This document shows positions 37,921-47,269 of a DNA stretch of 48,480 nucleotides, one piece after another. This DNA is from Chryseobacterium aahli. GTDB taxonomy: Bacteria > Bacteroidota > Bacteroidia > Flavobacteriales > Weeksellaceae. Every line of letters starts with the position of its first letter. Position 1 is the first letter of the stretch. The notes beneath the pieces are model-generated. The model made no database searches. It had not been told where the DNA came from and was given only the letters and a program-made list of their open reading frames with translations. Made by a program: the position numbers and the translations under genes. The DNA lies in NCBI RefSeq assembly GCF_022699665.1, contig NZ_JALDNB010000013.1, positions 1 to 48,480 on the forward strand, read 5' to 3'.

Positions 37921-38745
37921 ATGAATAAAAGGTACAGCTTGCACCATATTCATTCGGCGGACGAATTTACGTTTTCGCCTGCTGAATACAGCTATTTCAA
38001 GTATGGCGATAAGTCGTACGCAGAGAAATTTGCGAAAGAATTATTTGAAGGATTTATTGCTCAGCACGAAGAAATCTTAAATACAGATAAAGAAATTCTT
38101 GTATTGCCTAGCCCTTACATGGCGATTCCGACGGCTTCTAATTTTTTATGTTTTTATTTTAAAAAACAACTTGATTTTTATCTTTTCCAAAAAGGAAAAA
38201 AGTCAAGTATTTTATCAAAAATAAACAGGAATCATACTTATACGACAGATTACGGAAATTTAAGTTTTGAAGACCGTAAAAATCTGATTGCTAATGATAC
38301 TTATTATCTCGATAAAGATTTTCTTAGAGGAAAACTTTGTATTTTTATAGACGATATAAAAATTACTGGAAGTCATGAATTTACAGTGAATAAAATCTTG
38401 AATGAATTTAATGTGCAGGCAGATTTTCTATTCATGTATTACGCTGAATTAATGAATTTTGAATTAGACCCTAAAATTGAAAACTATTTCAACTATTACG
38501 CTGTGAAAAACGTTGAACACGTTGCGGAAGTAATGCTGAAGCCAAGCTTCCAGTTTAATACAAGGATTGTAAAATATATTTTGGGCTTAGAATCAAGTAA
38601 TTTTGATTATCTTACGTCTAAAATAAAAAAAGAGCAGATGGATCATCTTCTTGAGCTGGCAATAAGCAACAATTATCACTTATTAAAAGAATACGAAACT
38701 AATATAAACACTTTAACACAAACAGAACTTAATTATGGCTATTAA
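37921..38745 (+). CDS. Phosphoribosyltransferase-like protein of the Ter cluster
   Basis: A 274-residue protein with the PRPP-binding loop CIFIDDIKITGSHE near residues 140-153. PRTase-fold proteins of this type accompany TerD genes and have been proposed to make modified nucleosides. The stop overlaps the terD start by 11 bases, indicating translational coupling. Confidence 0.78.
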   Translation: MNKRYSLHHIHSADEFTFSPAEYSYFKYGDKSYAEKFAKELFEGFIAQHEEILNTDKEILVLPSPYMAIPTASNFLCFYFKKQLDFYLFQKGKKSSILSKINRNHTYTTDYGNLSFEDRKNLIANDTYYLDKDFLRGKLCIFIDDIKITGSHEFTVNKILNEFNVQADFLFMYYAELMNFELDPKIENYFNYYAVKNVEHVAEVMLKPSFQFNTRIVKYILGLESSNFDYLTSKIKKEQMDHLLELAISNNYHLLKEYETNINTLTQTELNYGY

Positions 38746-39289
38746 CTTACAAAAAGGACAAAGAGAAAATATAAACGCACCTAAATTCACTATCGGTTTA
38801 GGATGGGATATCAATAATACATCTACCGGAGGTGCTTTTGATCTGGATGCCTCTTTATTTTTGTTGAATGACGGCAAAAAACTGGTTTCAGAAAACCATT
38901 TTATTTTTTACAATAACCTTGAATCTCCGGATAAAGCAGTGATTCACTCTGGTGATAACTTAACGGGTGACGGCGATGGTGATGATGAGCAAATCAAAAT
39001 AGATTTAACTAAAATTGATGATGCTGTAAAAGAAATTACCGTTGTAGTAACCATTCACGATGCTGATGCAAGAAGACAGAACTTCGGACAGGTAAGAAAT
39101 TCTTTCATCAGAATTTTCAATACCGAAACCAACGAAGAGATTTTAAAATATGAATTAGACGAAGATTTCTCTATCGAAACTGCCGTAGAATTCGGAAGAA
39201 TCTACAATAGAAACGGAGAATGGAAATTCGAAGCGGTAGGAAGCGGTCAGAGAGACGGTCTTGAGAAATTTGTATCAATGTATCAATAA
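38735..39289 (+). CDS. terD: TerD-family protein 1
   Basis: A 184-residue TerD-domain protein. Typical motifs are INLQKGQRENI at the start, FDLDASLFLL near residue 34, and the acidic calcium-binding loop SGDNLTGDGDGDDE near 69-82. It ends EWKFEAVGSG-type, as in TerD/TerE. TerD proteins bind calcium and act in stress, phage and tellurite tolerance with TerC at the membrane. Confidence 0.92.
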   Translation: MAINLQKGQRENINAPKFTIGLGWDINNTSTGGAFDLDASLFLLNDGKKLVSENHFIFYNNLESPDKAVIHSGDNLTGDGDGDDEQIKIDLTKIDDAVKEITVVVTIHDADARRQNFGQVRNSFIRIFNTETNEEILKYELDEDFSIETAVEFGRIYNRNGEWKFEAVGSGQRDGLEKFVSMYQ

Positions 39290-39295
39290 TCAATT

Positions 39296-40471
39296 ATGGA
39301 TAATCAAGAAAATCAAAATATAGATCCGCTACAGTCGATCGAGCCTTTGAAGACGTTTGAGCCAACGCCAATACCACCGGTGCAACCTGCTCAGCCAACG
39401 CAAAGTTCAGCTCCGGCAGTTCTTGTGGATAGAGACGGAAACGTGAATTTAAGCCAGATTCAGGATGCAGAGCGTCATAAATTTGAATTATTGGCCAATG
39501 CAATTGATGAATCGAATCCTGGTTCTATTGTGAATTTCGGTTCTGATTTGCAGAAAACATTAGCGAATCAAAGTGATAGTTTCTTAGGAAATGTAAGAAG
39601 GTCAAATTCGGGTGAAGTAGGAGAGTTGATCAATAATTTATTGATTGAACTTAACTATGTAGACGTCGATGAGATCAATAATGGCGGGGTAAAAGGTTTC
39701 CTTAGCAGACTTCCTTTCATGAAAAAGATGTTGACTCAGGTTGATAATCTTTTTGCTAAATATGACAAAATCACGAGCAATATCGATCAGATTTCTCATA
39801 AAGTAAATGCAGGAATCATTACTTCTACGAAAGACAATGCAGTTTTGCAGACCATTTTCGACAGCAATGTCAATTCAATCAAAGCGATTGAAGAATTGGT
39901 CATCGCCGGAAATCTGAGAATGGAAAAAGCAGCTGGAGAATTGGCAAATATGGAAACCAATGTTCAGAATTTTGCTGATTATCAGATTGCTGATAAGAGA
40001 GATTTCATCAACAGATTAGACAGAAGATTGGCTGATTTGAAAGTGGTGCGTCTGATTATGATGCAGTCACTTCCGCAGATCAGATTGGTGCAAAATAATA
40101 ACGTTTCGATTGCTGAAAAAGCACAGACGATTTTAACCACGACTTTACCGGTTTGGAAAAATCAGCTTTCGTTAGCAGTTGCGATGCACAGACAGCAGCA
40201 GAATATTGAAGTTCAGCAGAAAGTATCTTCTACAACAGAAGAAATTCTGAGAAAAAATGCAGAGCGTCTGGGTCAAAATTCAATCAACGTAGCAAAAGCA
40301 AACGAGCAGACAATTGTTTCTGCTGAAACTTTAAAAGAGACTACTGCGATGTTAATCAATACCTTGAACGAAGTGAAGCAGATTCAAAAACAAGGTACAG
40401 AAAGTAGAAGAAAACTAGATCAGGATCTGCAGACTTTAGAATCAGAATTGAAAGCAAATATCAGAGGATAA
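39296..40471 (+). CDS. telA: TelA-family toxic-anion resistance protein
   Basis: A 391-residue helical protein with a Pro-rich N-terminal linker and the TelA core: FGSDLQKTLANQSDSFLGNV, then GFLSRLPFMKKMLTQVDNLF and LQTIFDSNVNSIKAIEELV. It ends in a coiled coil. TelA is a regular Ter-system partner. It follows terD by 6 bases. Confidence 0.88.
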   Translation: MDNQENQNIDPLQSIEPLKTFEPTPIPPVQPAQPTQSSAPAVLVDRDGNVNLSQIQDAERHKFELLANAIDESNPGSIVNFGSDLQKTLANQSDSFLGNVRRSNSGEVGELINNLLIELNYVDVDEINNGGVKGFLSRLPFMKKMLTQVDNLFAKYDKITSNIDQISHKVNAGIITSTKDNAVLQTIFDSNVNSIKAIEELVIAGNLRMEKAAGELANMETNVQNFADYQIADKRDFINRLDRRLADLKVVRLIMMQSLPQIRLVQNNNVSIAEKAQTILTTTLPVWKNQLSLAVAMHRQQQNIEVQQKVSSTTEEILRKNAERLGQNSINVAKANEQTIVSAETLKETTAMLINTLNEVKQIQKQGTESRRKLDQDLQTLESELKANIRG

Positions 40472-40486
40472 AATAGGGCAAAAAGC

Positions 40487-41431
40487 GTGAATGATGAGGT
40501 TGTAAACATAATGTCCCAAAGCAGAAGAAGATTAACAAAGCTTAAACTTCTCTCTAATTTCTTTGAAAATATTGACGTAATATCGGTTTACATAAAAACA
40601 GATATTATTCATAAATTATTCGAAGAAAACAAGACTTTAGATTACAATAAACTCGAATTGTTCCACTTGCAATATACTGATAGTCTGATAGAACTGCTCA
40701 CGAAGATCAAAAAGAAAAAAGAAAATGATCTTTTGGCAGTGATTAACGAAATCAATATCAACAACCAATATATTGATGCTTTTGAGGAAAAAAAAATAGA
40801 TAATTTTGAAACAGACCGAAAATTCTACAGCGGAGTTTTTTCAGAACATTTAAGAAAGCTATATAAAGATCTTACTGAAGATAAATTTACCCTGAATTGG
40901 AATGATGTTTTATATTTTCACAAAAAATATGCAGTAGAATTCTACAGAACGGAAGCTGACGAAAATAAACTGAAATTAGGCAACTTTCCGTCTTACCAAT
41001 ATCAGGATTATTTGATAGAAAGAAAATTATTGGGTAAGCTCAATATTCAGAATTTTAAAGTTCGTTTCGTGTGTGGCTACAGAATCGGAAGGGACGAATA
41101 TGAATTGTTTAAGATTTTTCAGTCGGATGAGCATTTTATTTTTAATGTTGAAGAAAGAAAATTGTACCTAATTGATGATGAATTATCTTATTTAGATACT
41201 TCCGAAAATGAATCAAACCAGGCTTCGGTTATGAATCAGCTCAAAAGAAGAAACGAAGAGCTTGAAGAAACTATTCACGAAAAGAAAAGAATTTTGCCTG
41301 AAGGAGTTGACAATGTTTTAAAAGATTATCTCAAAAATATCGAAAGTGTAGATATCATGAGCAAAATATTTGACGTGAACGAAGAAACCAATATTCTTAG
41401 GGCAATGTTGAATTTAAACTTAAATAACTAA
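40487..41431 (+). CDS. Hypothetical protein of the Ter cluster (GTG start)
   Basis: A soluble 314-residue protein, rich in Lys, Glu and Asn, with no recognised motif. The start is GTG 40487; an internal ATG at 40511 is an alternative. It lies between telA and the second terD on the same strand, so it is probably a cluster-specific component. Confidence 0.7.
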   Translation: MNDEVVNIMSQSRRRLTKLKLLSNFFENIDVISVYIKTDIIHKLFEENKTLDYNKLELFHLQYTDSLIELLTKIKKKKENDLLAVINEININNQYIDAFEEKKIDNFETDRKFYSGVFSEHLRKLYKDLTEDKFTLNWNDVLYFHKKYAVEFYRTEADENKLKLGNFPSYQYQDYLIERKLLGKLNIQNFKVRFVCGYRIGRDEYELFKIFQSDEHFIFNVEERKLYLIDDELSYLDTSENESNQASVMNQLKRRNEELEETIHEKKRILPEGVDNVLKDYLKNIESVDIMSKIFDVNEETNILRAMLNLNLNN

Positions 41432-41458
41432 ATTTAAATAATAAATAAACAATATAAA

Positions 41459-42070
41459 ATGGCTATTAACTTACAAAAAGGTCAGAGAATAAACCTTACA
41501 AAAGAAAATGGAACAGCGCTTACACAAGCTTGTGTCGGAATAAACTGGGGCGCAATTGAGAAGAAAAGTTTCTTCGGTGGCGTTTCAAAAGAAGCAGTAG
41601 ATTTAGATGGAAGCTGTATTTTATATGATACAAACAAAAATGCTACTGAAGTAATCTATTTCGGTAATCTGAAATCTAAAAACGGTTCTGTAAAGCATAG
41701 TGGCGATGATTTGACAGGTGATGTTAGCGGTGATGACGGATTAGATAATGAAGTGATCACAGTTGATTTTGCAAATTTGGATCCAGCAGTAGAGCACGTT
41801 GCTTTAGTTTTGAACAGTTACAAAGGTCAGGATTTTGGCACCATTCCTTTTGCTTCAATCCGTATCTATGAAGGAACTCCTACGAACGTGAGAGAAGTTT
41901 TTGCTAAATATGATATTGCCAATGATAAATCTTTCAGTGGTCACGTAGCAATGGTAATGGGAGTTTTCTACAAGAGAAACAACGAATGGAAATTCAATGC
42001 TATCGGAGATCCTACAGCTGACAGAAAATTGGAGCAGACGATTGAAACCGTTAAGCAGAAATATTTGTAA
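41459..42070 (+). CDS. terD: TerD-family protein 2
   Basis: A 203-residue TerD-domain paralogue starting INLQKGQRINLTKENGTAL. It keeps VDLDGSCILYD and the acidic loop HSGDDLTGDVSGDDGLDNE. Compared with the first copy it has an extra insertion near residues 25-45, as in TerZ/CABP-like members. Having two different TerD paralogues fits hetero-assembly. Confidence 0.92.
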   Translation: MAINLQKGQRINLTKENGTALTQACVGINWGAIEKKSFFGGVSKEAVDLDGSCILYDTNKNATEVIYFGNLKSKNGSVKHSGDDLTGDVSGDDGLDNEVITVDFANLDPAVEHVALVLNSYKGQDFGTIPFASIRIYEGTPTNVREVFAKYDIANDKSFSGHVAMVMGVFYKRNNEWKFNAIGDPTADRKLEQTIETVKQKYL

Positions 42071-42119
42071 AATAGTAAACAATCTGTCTGAAATTGTATA
42101 GTTTTAGGCTCATAAATAG

Positions 42120-42157
42120 TAAGCAATACCTGTATCTTTACAGCTATTGCTTTTATC
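42120..42157 (+). terminator. Hairpin between terD-2 and terC
   Basis: AGCAATA-C-CTGTA and TACAG-C-TATTGCT pair over 12 bp with one C-C mismatch and a TCTT loop, followed by TTTT. It probably partly terminates the terD transcript before terC. Confidence 0.75.
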
Positions 42158-42182
42158 ATATAATAACACATATTAATTTAAA

Positions 42183-43220
42183 GTGGAACAACATAATATT
42201 TTAGATTTACACCCTGGCTTAGTTTGGGGATTTGCGATAACGGTTGTTATCATGCTGCTCTTGGACTTAGGGGTTTTTAACAAAAAAAGTCACGAGGTAT
42301 CTTCAAAAGAAGCGACCATTTGGTCAGTCGTTTGGATTTCTCTTTCAATGGTTTTTTCTGGAGTTGTATATTGGGTTTTCAATACCGACGGAACGGCTGG
42401 AAGTCATGCGGTAGCTGTAGAAAAATTCACACAATATCAGGCAGCGTACTGGATTGAGAAAGCGCTTTCTGTAGATAATTTATTTGTATTTATCTTGGTG
42501 TTTGGGTTCTTTAAAGTTCCTAAATTTCTTCACCACAAAGTTTTATTCTGGGGAATTATCGGAGCTTTAATCTTCAGAGCCATCTTTATTTTTGCCGGAG
42601 TTGAATTGATTGACCTGACTTATTTACCTGAAATGAATGTTTTCGGTCATGCAGTAAGAATCAACGTGGTAATGACCCTTTTCGGATTGTTCTTGATCTA
42701 TGCTGGAATCAAATCTTGGGGCGACGGCGGTGATGACGATGACGAAGATTACAGCGATACAGCAGGAGCAAAACTAATCAAAAGTTTCTGGAAAGTTTCT
42801 GATAATTACGATGGTGATAAGTTCTTCACTATACAAAATGGAATCAAAATGGCAACACCGCTTTTGGTAGTGGTTGCTGTAATTGAGTTTACCGACGTAT
42901 TGTTTGCGGTAGATTCAATCCCGGCAATTTTTGCAATTTCAAATGATCCTTTTATCCTTTATACATCCAATATTTTTGCGATTTTAGGATTGAGATCGTT
43001 GTATTTCTTGCTGGCGAATTTCATTCACATGTTCAGCAAATTACCTTATGGTTTGGCGATTATTTTAGCCTTTATCGGTGTTAAAATGTTGATTGCGCCG
43101 TGGTATCATATCTCATCACCGGTTTCATTAGGAATTGTAGGTGGAGTATTGGTCATCTCGGTTCTGCTATCCATCATTTTCCCTGATAAAAAGGAAGATG
43201 AAAAAGAAACAATAGAATAA
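42183..43220 (+). CDS. terC: TerC/Alx-family membrane protein (GTG start)
   Basis: A 345-residue integral membrane protein with about nine segments. Family hallmarks are MLLLDLGVF with a membrane aspartate near residue 28, KALSVDNLFVFILVF near 87-101, and EFTDVLFAVDSIPAIFAIS near 240. TerC/Alx proteins are linked to metal (manganese) homeostasis and tellurite resistance. It starts at GTG 42183, 113 bases after terD-2. Confidence 0.92.
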   Translation: MEQHNILDLHPGLVWGFAITVVIMLLLDLGVFNKKSHEVSSKEATIWSVVWISLSMVFSGVVYWVFNTDGTAGSHAVAVEKFTQYQAAYWIEKALSVDNLFVFILVFGFFKVPKFLHHKVLFWGIIGALIFRAIFIFAGVELIDLTYLPEMNVFGHAVRINVVMTLFGLFLIYAGIKSWGDGGDDDDEDYSDTAGAKLIKSFWKVSDNYDGDKFFTIQNGIKMATPLLVVVAVIEFTDVLFAVDSIPAIFAISNDPFILYTSNIFAILGLRSLYFLLANFIHMFSKLPYGLAIILAFIGVKMLIAPWYHISSPVSLGIVGGVLVISVLLSIIFPDKKEDEKETIE

Positions 43221-43229
43221 TAAATATTG

Positions 43230-43262
43230 AAAGGCTTTACAATTTTGTAGAGCCCTTTTATT
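43230..43262. terminator. Terminator after terC
   Basis: AAAGGCTTTACAA pairs with TTGTAGAGCCCTTT around a short loop and is followed by T-rich sequence. It separates terC from the convergent catalase-like gene. Confidence 0.75.
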
Positions 43263-43324
43263 TAAACTTACTAAGTTTTTTTTAAGAATAAATTCACCCA
43301 GTCACTTGCGAAGCAAAATTCACC

Positions 43325-44344
43325 TTACTTATATTTCAAAAGCTTATTAATCTTCTTTCTCGTCTGCAGTGAAACCTTATACGCTTCATCCCTTAATTTT
43401 TGAATTTTCCCTACTGGCTGAAAGATTTCTGCGCTTTCGAAAGGATTGAAAGACAGCAATTCATTATCACAGGTATTAGGTGTAAGAAAAGAATTTTTCT
43501 CAATTTTCACTTCACCGATTTTAATAAAAGGTGAATTCTTCCATTCGCGATTGAGAATATTGATGGGTTGATCTTTTAAATCATAACAAAACTGAATCAT
43601 CACATCAGCCTCATAATTTTCCTGAAGACAAAAATTTTCAATTGCTTTTTTTTGAGTTAAATCTTTACCAAATTTTCTTTGCGGATTTTTCGGGCTCAAT
43701 TTTATCTTCATCATGTGTTCTCCCAAACGGTAAACACCGACAGAATGATAGTCAAAAGACAACATAAAGTCATTCTTTTTAAATAAAAATTCTAAACTTT
43801 TCTTTAAAAATGAACCCGTGAAAATGCTTGGCGTCACTTGATAAACCTGCGATAGTAGATGAGTGACATTCCCCCATTTTTTAATAAAAAACCGATTGAC
43901 TGCGGTAAATAATTTTAAAAAAACAGAAACAGAATTAATAGGAAATAGAGGAAAGTTGACCAAAGGATAATTGGCAATCGTGCGATCTGCATCATCCTTA
44001 ATCTTTATTGCAAAACCATAAGCAGGAATATCTTTTCTATTATTTTTTATCTTTAAATGGGCATTAGAAAGCCTTACCACAATATTGTATTTTTCCTTAT
44101 CAAATAAATAGAGTAAATCAGACCGCATTTCAGGGTTGATGATAAATTCTCCTTTCAGAACTGCGTATGTTTTTGCATGAGCGTTTCTTGTTGCATAATT
44201 AACGTCGCTGAGAGTCGCTGAGTGCTCTACAAAGTCTGCAATACTTTTTTTATTTTCCTCAAGAAGCTGTTTTTCTTCGTATGAAAGCTTGTCAAAATTC
44301 TTATTATATTTTAGTGGATTTGGCATATAGTTTTTAAAACTCAA
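43325..44344 (-). CDS. Catalase-fold heme protein-like
   Basis: A 339-residue protein with a catalase-like core: NAHAKTYAVLKGEFIINPEM near residue 53, YNIVVRLSNAHLKI, GFAIKIKD, and FNPFESAEIFQPVGKIQKLR near the C terminus. It is shorter than true catalases and resembles the catalase-related family that includes peroxygenase-like members. Activity is uncertain. Single gene, convergent with terC. Confidence 0.75.
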   Translation of the reverse strand: MSFKNYMPNPLKYNKNFDKLSYEEKQLLEENKKSIADFVEHSATLSDVNYATRNAHAKTYAVLKGEFIINPEMRSDLLYLFDKEKYNIVVRLSNAHLKIKNNRKDIPAYGFAIKIKDDADRTIANYPLVNFPLFPINSVSVFLKLFTAVNRFFIKKWGNVTHLLSQVYQVTPSIFTGSFLKKSLEFLFKKNDFMLSFDYHSVGVYRLGEHMMKIKLSPKNPQRKFGKDLTQKKAIENFCLQENYEADVMIQFCYDLKDQPINILNREWKNSPFIKIGEVKIEKNSFLTPNTCDNELLSFNPFESAEIFQPVGKIQKLRDEAYKVSLQTRKKINKLLKYK

Positions 44345-44479
44345 TTATAACGCCAAGTTTCTGATTCTAGGTTAAGAGAATATTAAACTTGTTTGAATTT
44401 TGAGATGCAGATTAATAGAACAAAATTTACAACTCTAAAACTTCAATTACCCAGCTTCTGGCTTCCAGCTATAAACACT

Positions 44480-44487
44480 ATCTTTGT
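44480..44487 (+). promoter_or_regulatory. Promoter box of the FKBP gene
   Basis: TATCTTTG, a full TAnnTTTG match, ends ten bases before the chosen ATG at 44498. The transcript would be almost leaderless. Confidence 0.6.
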
Positions 44488-44497
44488 AAAAAAAATT

Positions 44498-44932
44498 ATG
44501 GGAGTAGCAGATATGTTATTTAAACGCAAAAAAGAGCAGGCAGAGAAAAACCTGAAAGACGGTCAGGAATATATGATGGAGTACGGTAAAAGAGAAAGCG
44601 TGGTAGAATTGCCAAGCGGTTTGCAGTACGAGATCATGGTTGAAGGTGACGGACCAAAACCGGGCCCGAAATCAATGGTAAAATGCCATTACCATGGGAC
44701 GACAATTGGTGGGAAAGTTTTCGACAGTTCTGTAAAAAGAGGAACTCCGGCATCATTTCCTTTAAATAAAGTAATCAAAGGTTGGACGGAAGCTCTTCAG
44801 TTAATGCCTGTAGGCAGCAAATGGAGATTGATTATTCCGCCTCATTTGGCTTACGGAGATCAACAGATCAGCAAGGAAATCGGACCAAACAGTACCCTTG
44901 TTTTTCAGGTTGAATTGTTAGATATTAAATAA
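44498..44932 (+). CDS. FKBP-type peptidyl-prolyl isomerase
   Basis: The ATG at 44498 (MGVADMLFKRKKEQAEKNL) gives 144 residues; the upstream ATG at 44393 would precede the promoter box. The FKBP domain is complete: VKCHYHGTTIGGKVFDSS, FPLNKVIKGWTEALQLMPVG, and IIPPHLAYGD, ending STLVFQVELLDI. No signal peptide is seen, so it is probably a cytoplasmic folding catalyst. Confidence 0.92.
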   Translation: MGVADMLFKRKKEQAEKNLKDGQEYMMEYGKRESVVELPSGLQYEIMVEGDGPKPGPKSMVKCHYHGTTIGGKVFDSSVKRGTPASFPLNKVIKGWTEALQLMPVGSKWRLIIPPHLAYGDQQISKEIGPNSTLVFQVELLDIK

Positions 44933-45011
44933 ATTCAACGCATATATTTAAATTAAATTACCTGTTTTTCGGGTAATTTTTTTATTTTAGAACATCGTAT
45001 TTTAAAGTCTG

Positions 45012-45968
45012 ATGAGAATGAAGAAGTTTTTCTGTTTTTTTGTGATTTCAATTTTGCTTACCTCGTGTGTTTCCAAAAAGAATCAAACGATAAAGCAGAA
45101 TATCCTGACTCTGAGAGACAGTTATTGCAAAGCACCTTTTCAATATAATTACAACAACAAATTACCTTCTTATAATTCAGATTCTATACTTTTGGCAAAT
45201 CAAGAGCTGAAAAATGTGTTTTCTGACCAAAGTATTTTAGTTTTAAATGCTTTAGACAACCTTGATGAGGTGAATGAAATTATGGAACTGAAAAAAGATT
45301 CTTCTCTTGGTTCACAGGTGAAAGTTCTTCAGCTTAAAATGAAAATCAACAGCAAAATTACCATTGCACTGACAGAGTTAGATGCCGTTGCTGCCGAGTT
45401 TGACTGTGAAGGTGAGCGTGTCGCACAGATAGGAAGTTATGTCGATAATCTGAATGACTCACGAAACAACCGATTGATTTTATATTCAATCGTTGCAGGT
45501 GCAGCCGCTTCCGTAGCGGGTGGAATCGTAAAGAATGACAGTTGGAGCAGTGCCATCGACATTGCCGGTGGTGGTTTGGGAGCAGGTTTTGGTTTGGCAA
45601 CTTTAAATCCGAAAGGTAAAAAAGTAGAGTTCATTCATCAACGAAACTTGCTGAGAGATGTTTGGAACGAAAAACTGGAATCTCCGAATTTCCCGCCTTT
45701 TATTTGGTATATGTATACTGAAAAGAAGTTTTCGAACAGACAAGAGCATTCGATTGTAAAAAATATGAAACAAAGATGGCTTCATTATCAGTTTGATGAC
45801 CAGCAGACAGCAGCCGATCAATCTGTAATTTTCAGCGATGGAGGATTTTATCGTGCAGGAGATCTACAAAATCGTGCGGCAATGCTCAACCAGATGCAGT
45901 CGGCAACGAGAACGATTAACCAGACCATCAATTATTTGCTTTTAGATTTAGATAAATTGATTTTGTAA
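45012..45968 (+). CDS. Predicted lipoprotein, hypothetical
   Basis: A 318-residue protein with a lipoprotein signal (MRMKKFFCFFVISILLTSC, lipobox LLTSC). The centre has a glycine/alanine-rich hydrophobic stretch (LILYSIVAGAAASVAGGI and GGGLGAGFGLATL). No family recognised. ATG 45018 is an alternative start. Confidence 0.78.
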   Translation: MRMKKFFCFFVISILLTSCVSKKNQTIKQNILTLRDSYCKAPFQYNYNNKLPSYNSDSILLANQELKNVFSDQSILVLNALDNLDEVNEIMELKKDSSLGSQVKVLQLKMKINSKITIALTELDAVAAEFDCEGERVAQIGSYVDNLNDSRNNRLILYSIVAGAAASVAGGIVKNDSWSSAIDIAGGGLGAGFGLATLNPKGKKVEFIHQRNLLRDVWNEKLESPNFPPFIWYMYTEKKFSNRQEHSIVKNMKQRWLHYQFDDQQTAADQSVIFSDGGFYRAGDLQNRAAMLNQMQSATRTINQTINYLLLDLDKLIL

Positions 45969-45995
45969 TCTTGAATCTTTAAATTTGTTTCTGCA

Positions 45996-46568
45996 ATGTC
46001 GGAATTAAAAAAAATAAGGGAAGAAAAGAATCTAACTCAGGAAGAATTGGCTGAGAAGTCGGGTCTTTCTGTGAGGACAATTCAAAGGATTGAAGCTGGA
46101 ACAGAACCGAAAGGATATACTTTAAAGACATTAGCTTCAAGTCTCGAAATTTCAGAAAAAGATTTATTGGTTTCAGAAATTTTAAATGAAGAAATCAAAG
46201 TTGAAGATCCAATTTTGATGACAGAAAAAGAAGAGGTCTTCAATTCTACTTTAATCAAAATGATTAATCTTTCCTCGCTTCCTTTTGCATGGTTTCCGAT
46301 TGCTAATTTTTTGCTGCCGTTATTGATTATGCTTTTTACAAAAGAGAAATCTCAAATCGTTAAACAAATCATTTCTCTCCAAATATTTTTAGCCATCATT
46401 TCGCCGATTATCTTTATGCTGATTGCCCTTTTGAAATTAGGTTCAGAATCTGTGATGATGACTATGGTTTTTTTAGCACTAGCAAATATTTACATTATCC
46501 TTAGAAATGCCTATGAAATTGATAAAAAGAAAAAATTACGTTATCAATTGAATTTCAATATCATATAG
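45996..46568 (+). CDS. XRE regulator fused to membrane domain
   Basis: A 190-residue protein: an N-terminal XRE HTH (MSELKKIREEKNLTQEELAE, VRTIQRIEAGTEPKGYTLK) followed by two or three hydrophobic segments after residue 90 (FAWFPIANFLLPLLIMLF, IFLAIISPIIFMLIALLKLG). Membrane-tethered XRE regulators of this layout are common in flavobacteria. It is 27 bases after the lipoprotein gene. Confidence 0.82.
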   Translation: MSELKKIREEKNLTQEELAEKSGLSVRTIQRIEAGTEPKGYTLKTLASSLEISEKDLLVSEILNEEIKVEDPILMTEKEEVFNSTLIKMINLSSLPFAWFPIANFLLPLLIMLFTKEKSQIVKQIISLQIFLAIISPIIFMLIALLKLGSESVMMTMVFLALANIYIILRNAYEIDKKKKLRYQLNFNII

Positions 46569-46654
46569 ATGTGACTGGCAATTGTCGGGTTTTTGTCGGG
46601 TTTATTTTTTGAGTTGAAATGAATTTATTCTGAATCTTTGTCAAAAATAATTCA

Positions 46655-47143
46655 ATGACAAAAAAACTCAGCATCAGTATCTTTATTCTCTTCCTTTTCA
46701 TCGGAAATGTACAAGCCCAAATTGAGAAAAATTCCCCATTATTTTTAGAATTAAAAAAAGAAGACAGTGTCTTTTTCGAACGTGGATTTAATGGTTGTGA
46801 TATGGCATTTTTAGAAAAAAAAGTCGATGTTAATTTGAAATTCTATCATGACAAAGGAGGTTTTCAGAACAAAAAATTGTTTTTGCAAAGAACGAAAGAA
46901 AATATCTGTTCAAACCCAAAGCAAAAACCGATTCGTAAAGTAATTGAAAGCAGCTTGGAAGTTTTTCCTTTATACAACAACGGTGTTTTGTATGGAGCGA
47001 TACAAACGGGAGAACATCAGTTTTATATTCGTGAAAAGAATAAAGAGGATGTTTTGGGTGGTCAGGCAAAATTCACAAGTGTCTGGATTAAAAAAGAAGG
47101 AACTTGGATGATGAGTGATGTTCTCAGTTATGATCATCAATAG
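46655..47143 (+). CDS. Secreted NTF2-like (DUF4440) protein
   Basis: A 162-residue protein with an N-terminal signal peptide (KLSISIFILFLFIGNVQAQ) and an NTF2-like fold: VFFERGFNGCDMAFLEKKVD, then FYHDKGGFQNKKLF and FTSVWIKKEGTWMMSDV. Probably periplasmic; function unknown. Confidence 0.78.
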   Translation: MTKKLSISIFILFLFIGNVQAQIEKNSPLFLELKKEDSVFFERGFNGCDMAFLEKKVDVNLKFYHDKGGFQNKKLFLQRTKENICSNPKQKPIRKVIESSLEVFPLYNNGVLYGAIQTGEHQFYIREKNKEDVLGGQAKFTSVWIKKEGTWMMSDVLSYDHQ

Positions 47144-47213
47144 CAAATGATATAAATAAACTTTAAAATTCAAGCTCACTTGTTCTCAGAAAATTAATTA
47201 CAATTAGATACTT

Positions 47214-47242
47214 TTAATTGTAATTAATTTTGTTACAATTAA
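47214..47242. promoter_or_regulatory. Palindromic operator before the Rrf2 gene
   Basis: TTAATTGTAA and TTACAATTAA form a perfect 10-base inverted repeat with a nine-base spacer, directly upstream of the promoter box TATCTTTG (47251-47258). A related site, TGTAA...TTACA, lies at 47699-47717 before the next gene. Confidence 0.7.
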
Positions 47243-47269
47243 AAATTGTGTATCTTTGTCACATAATTT

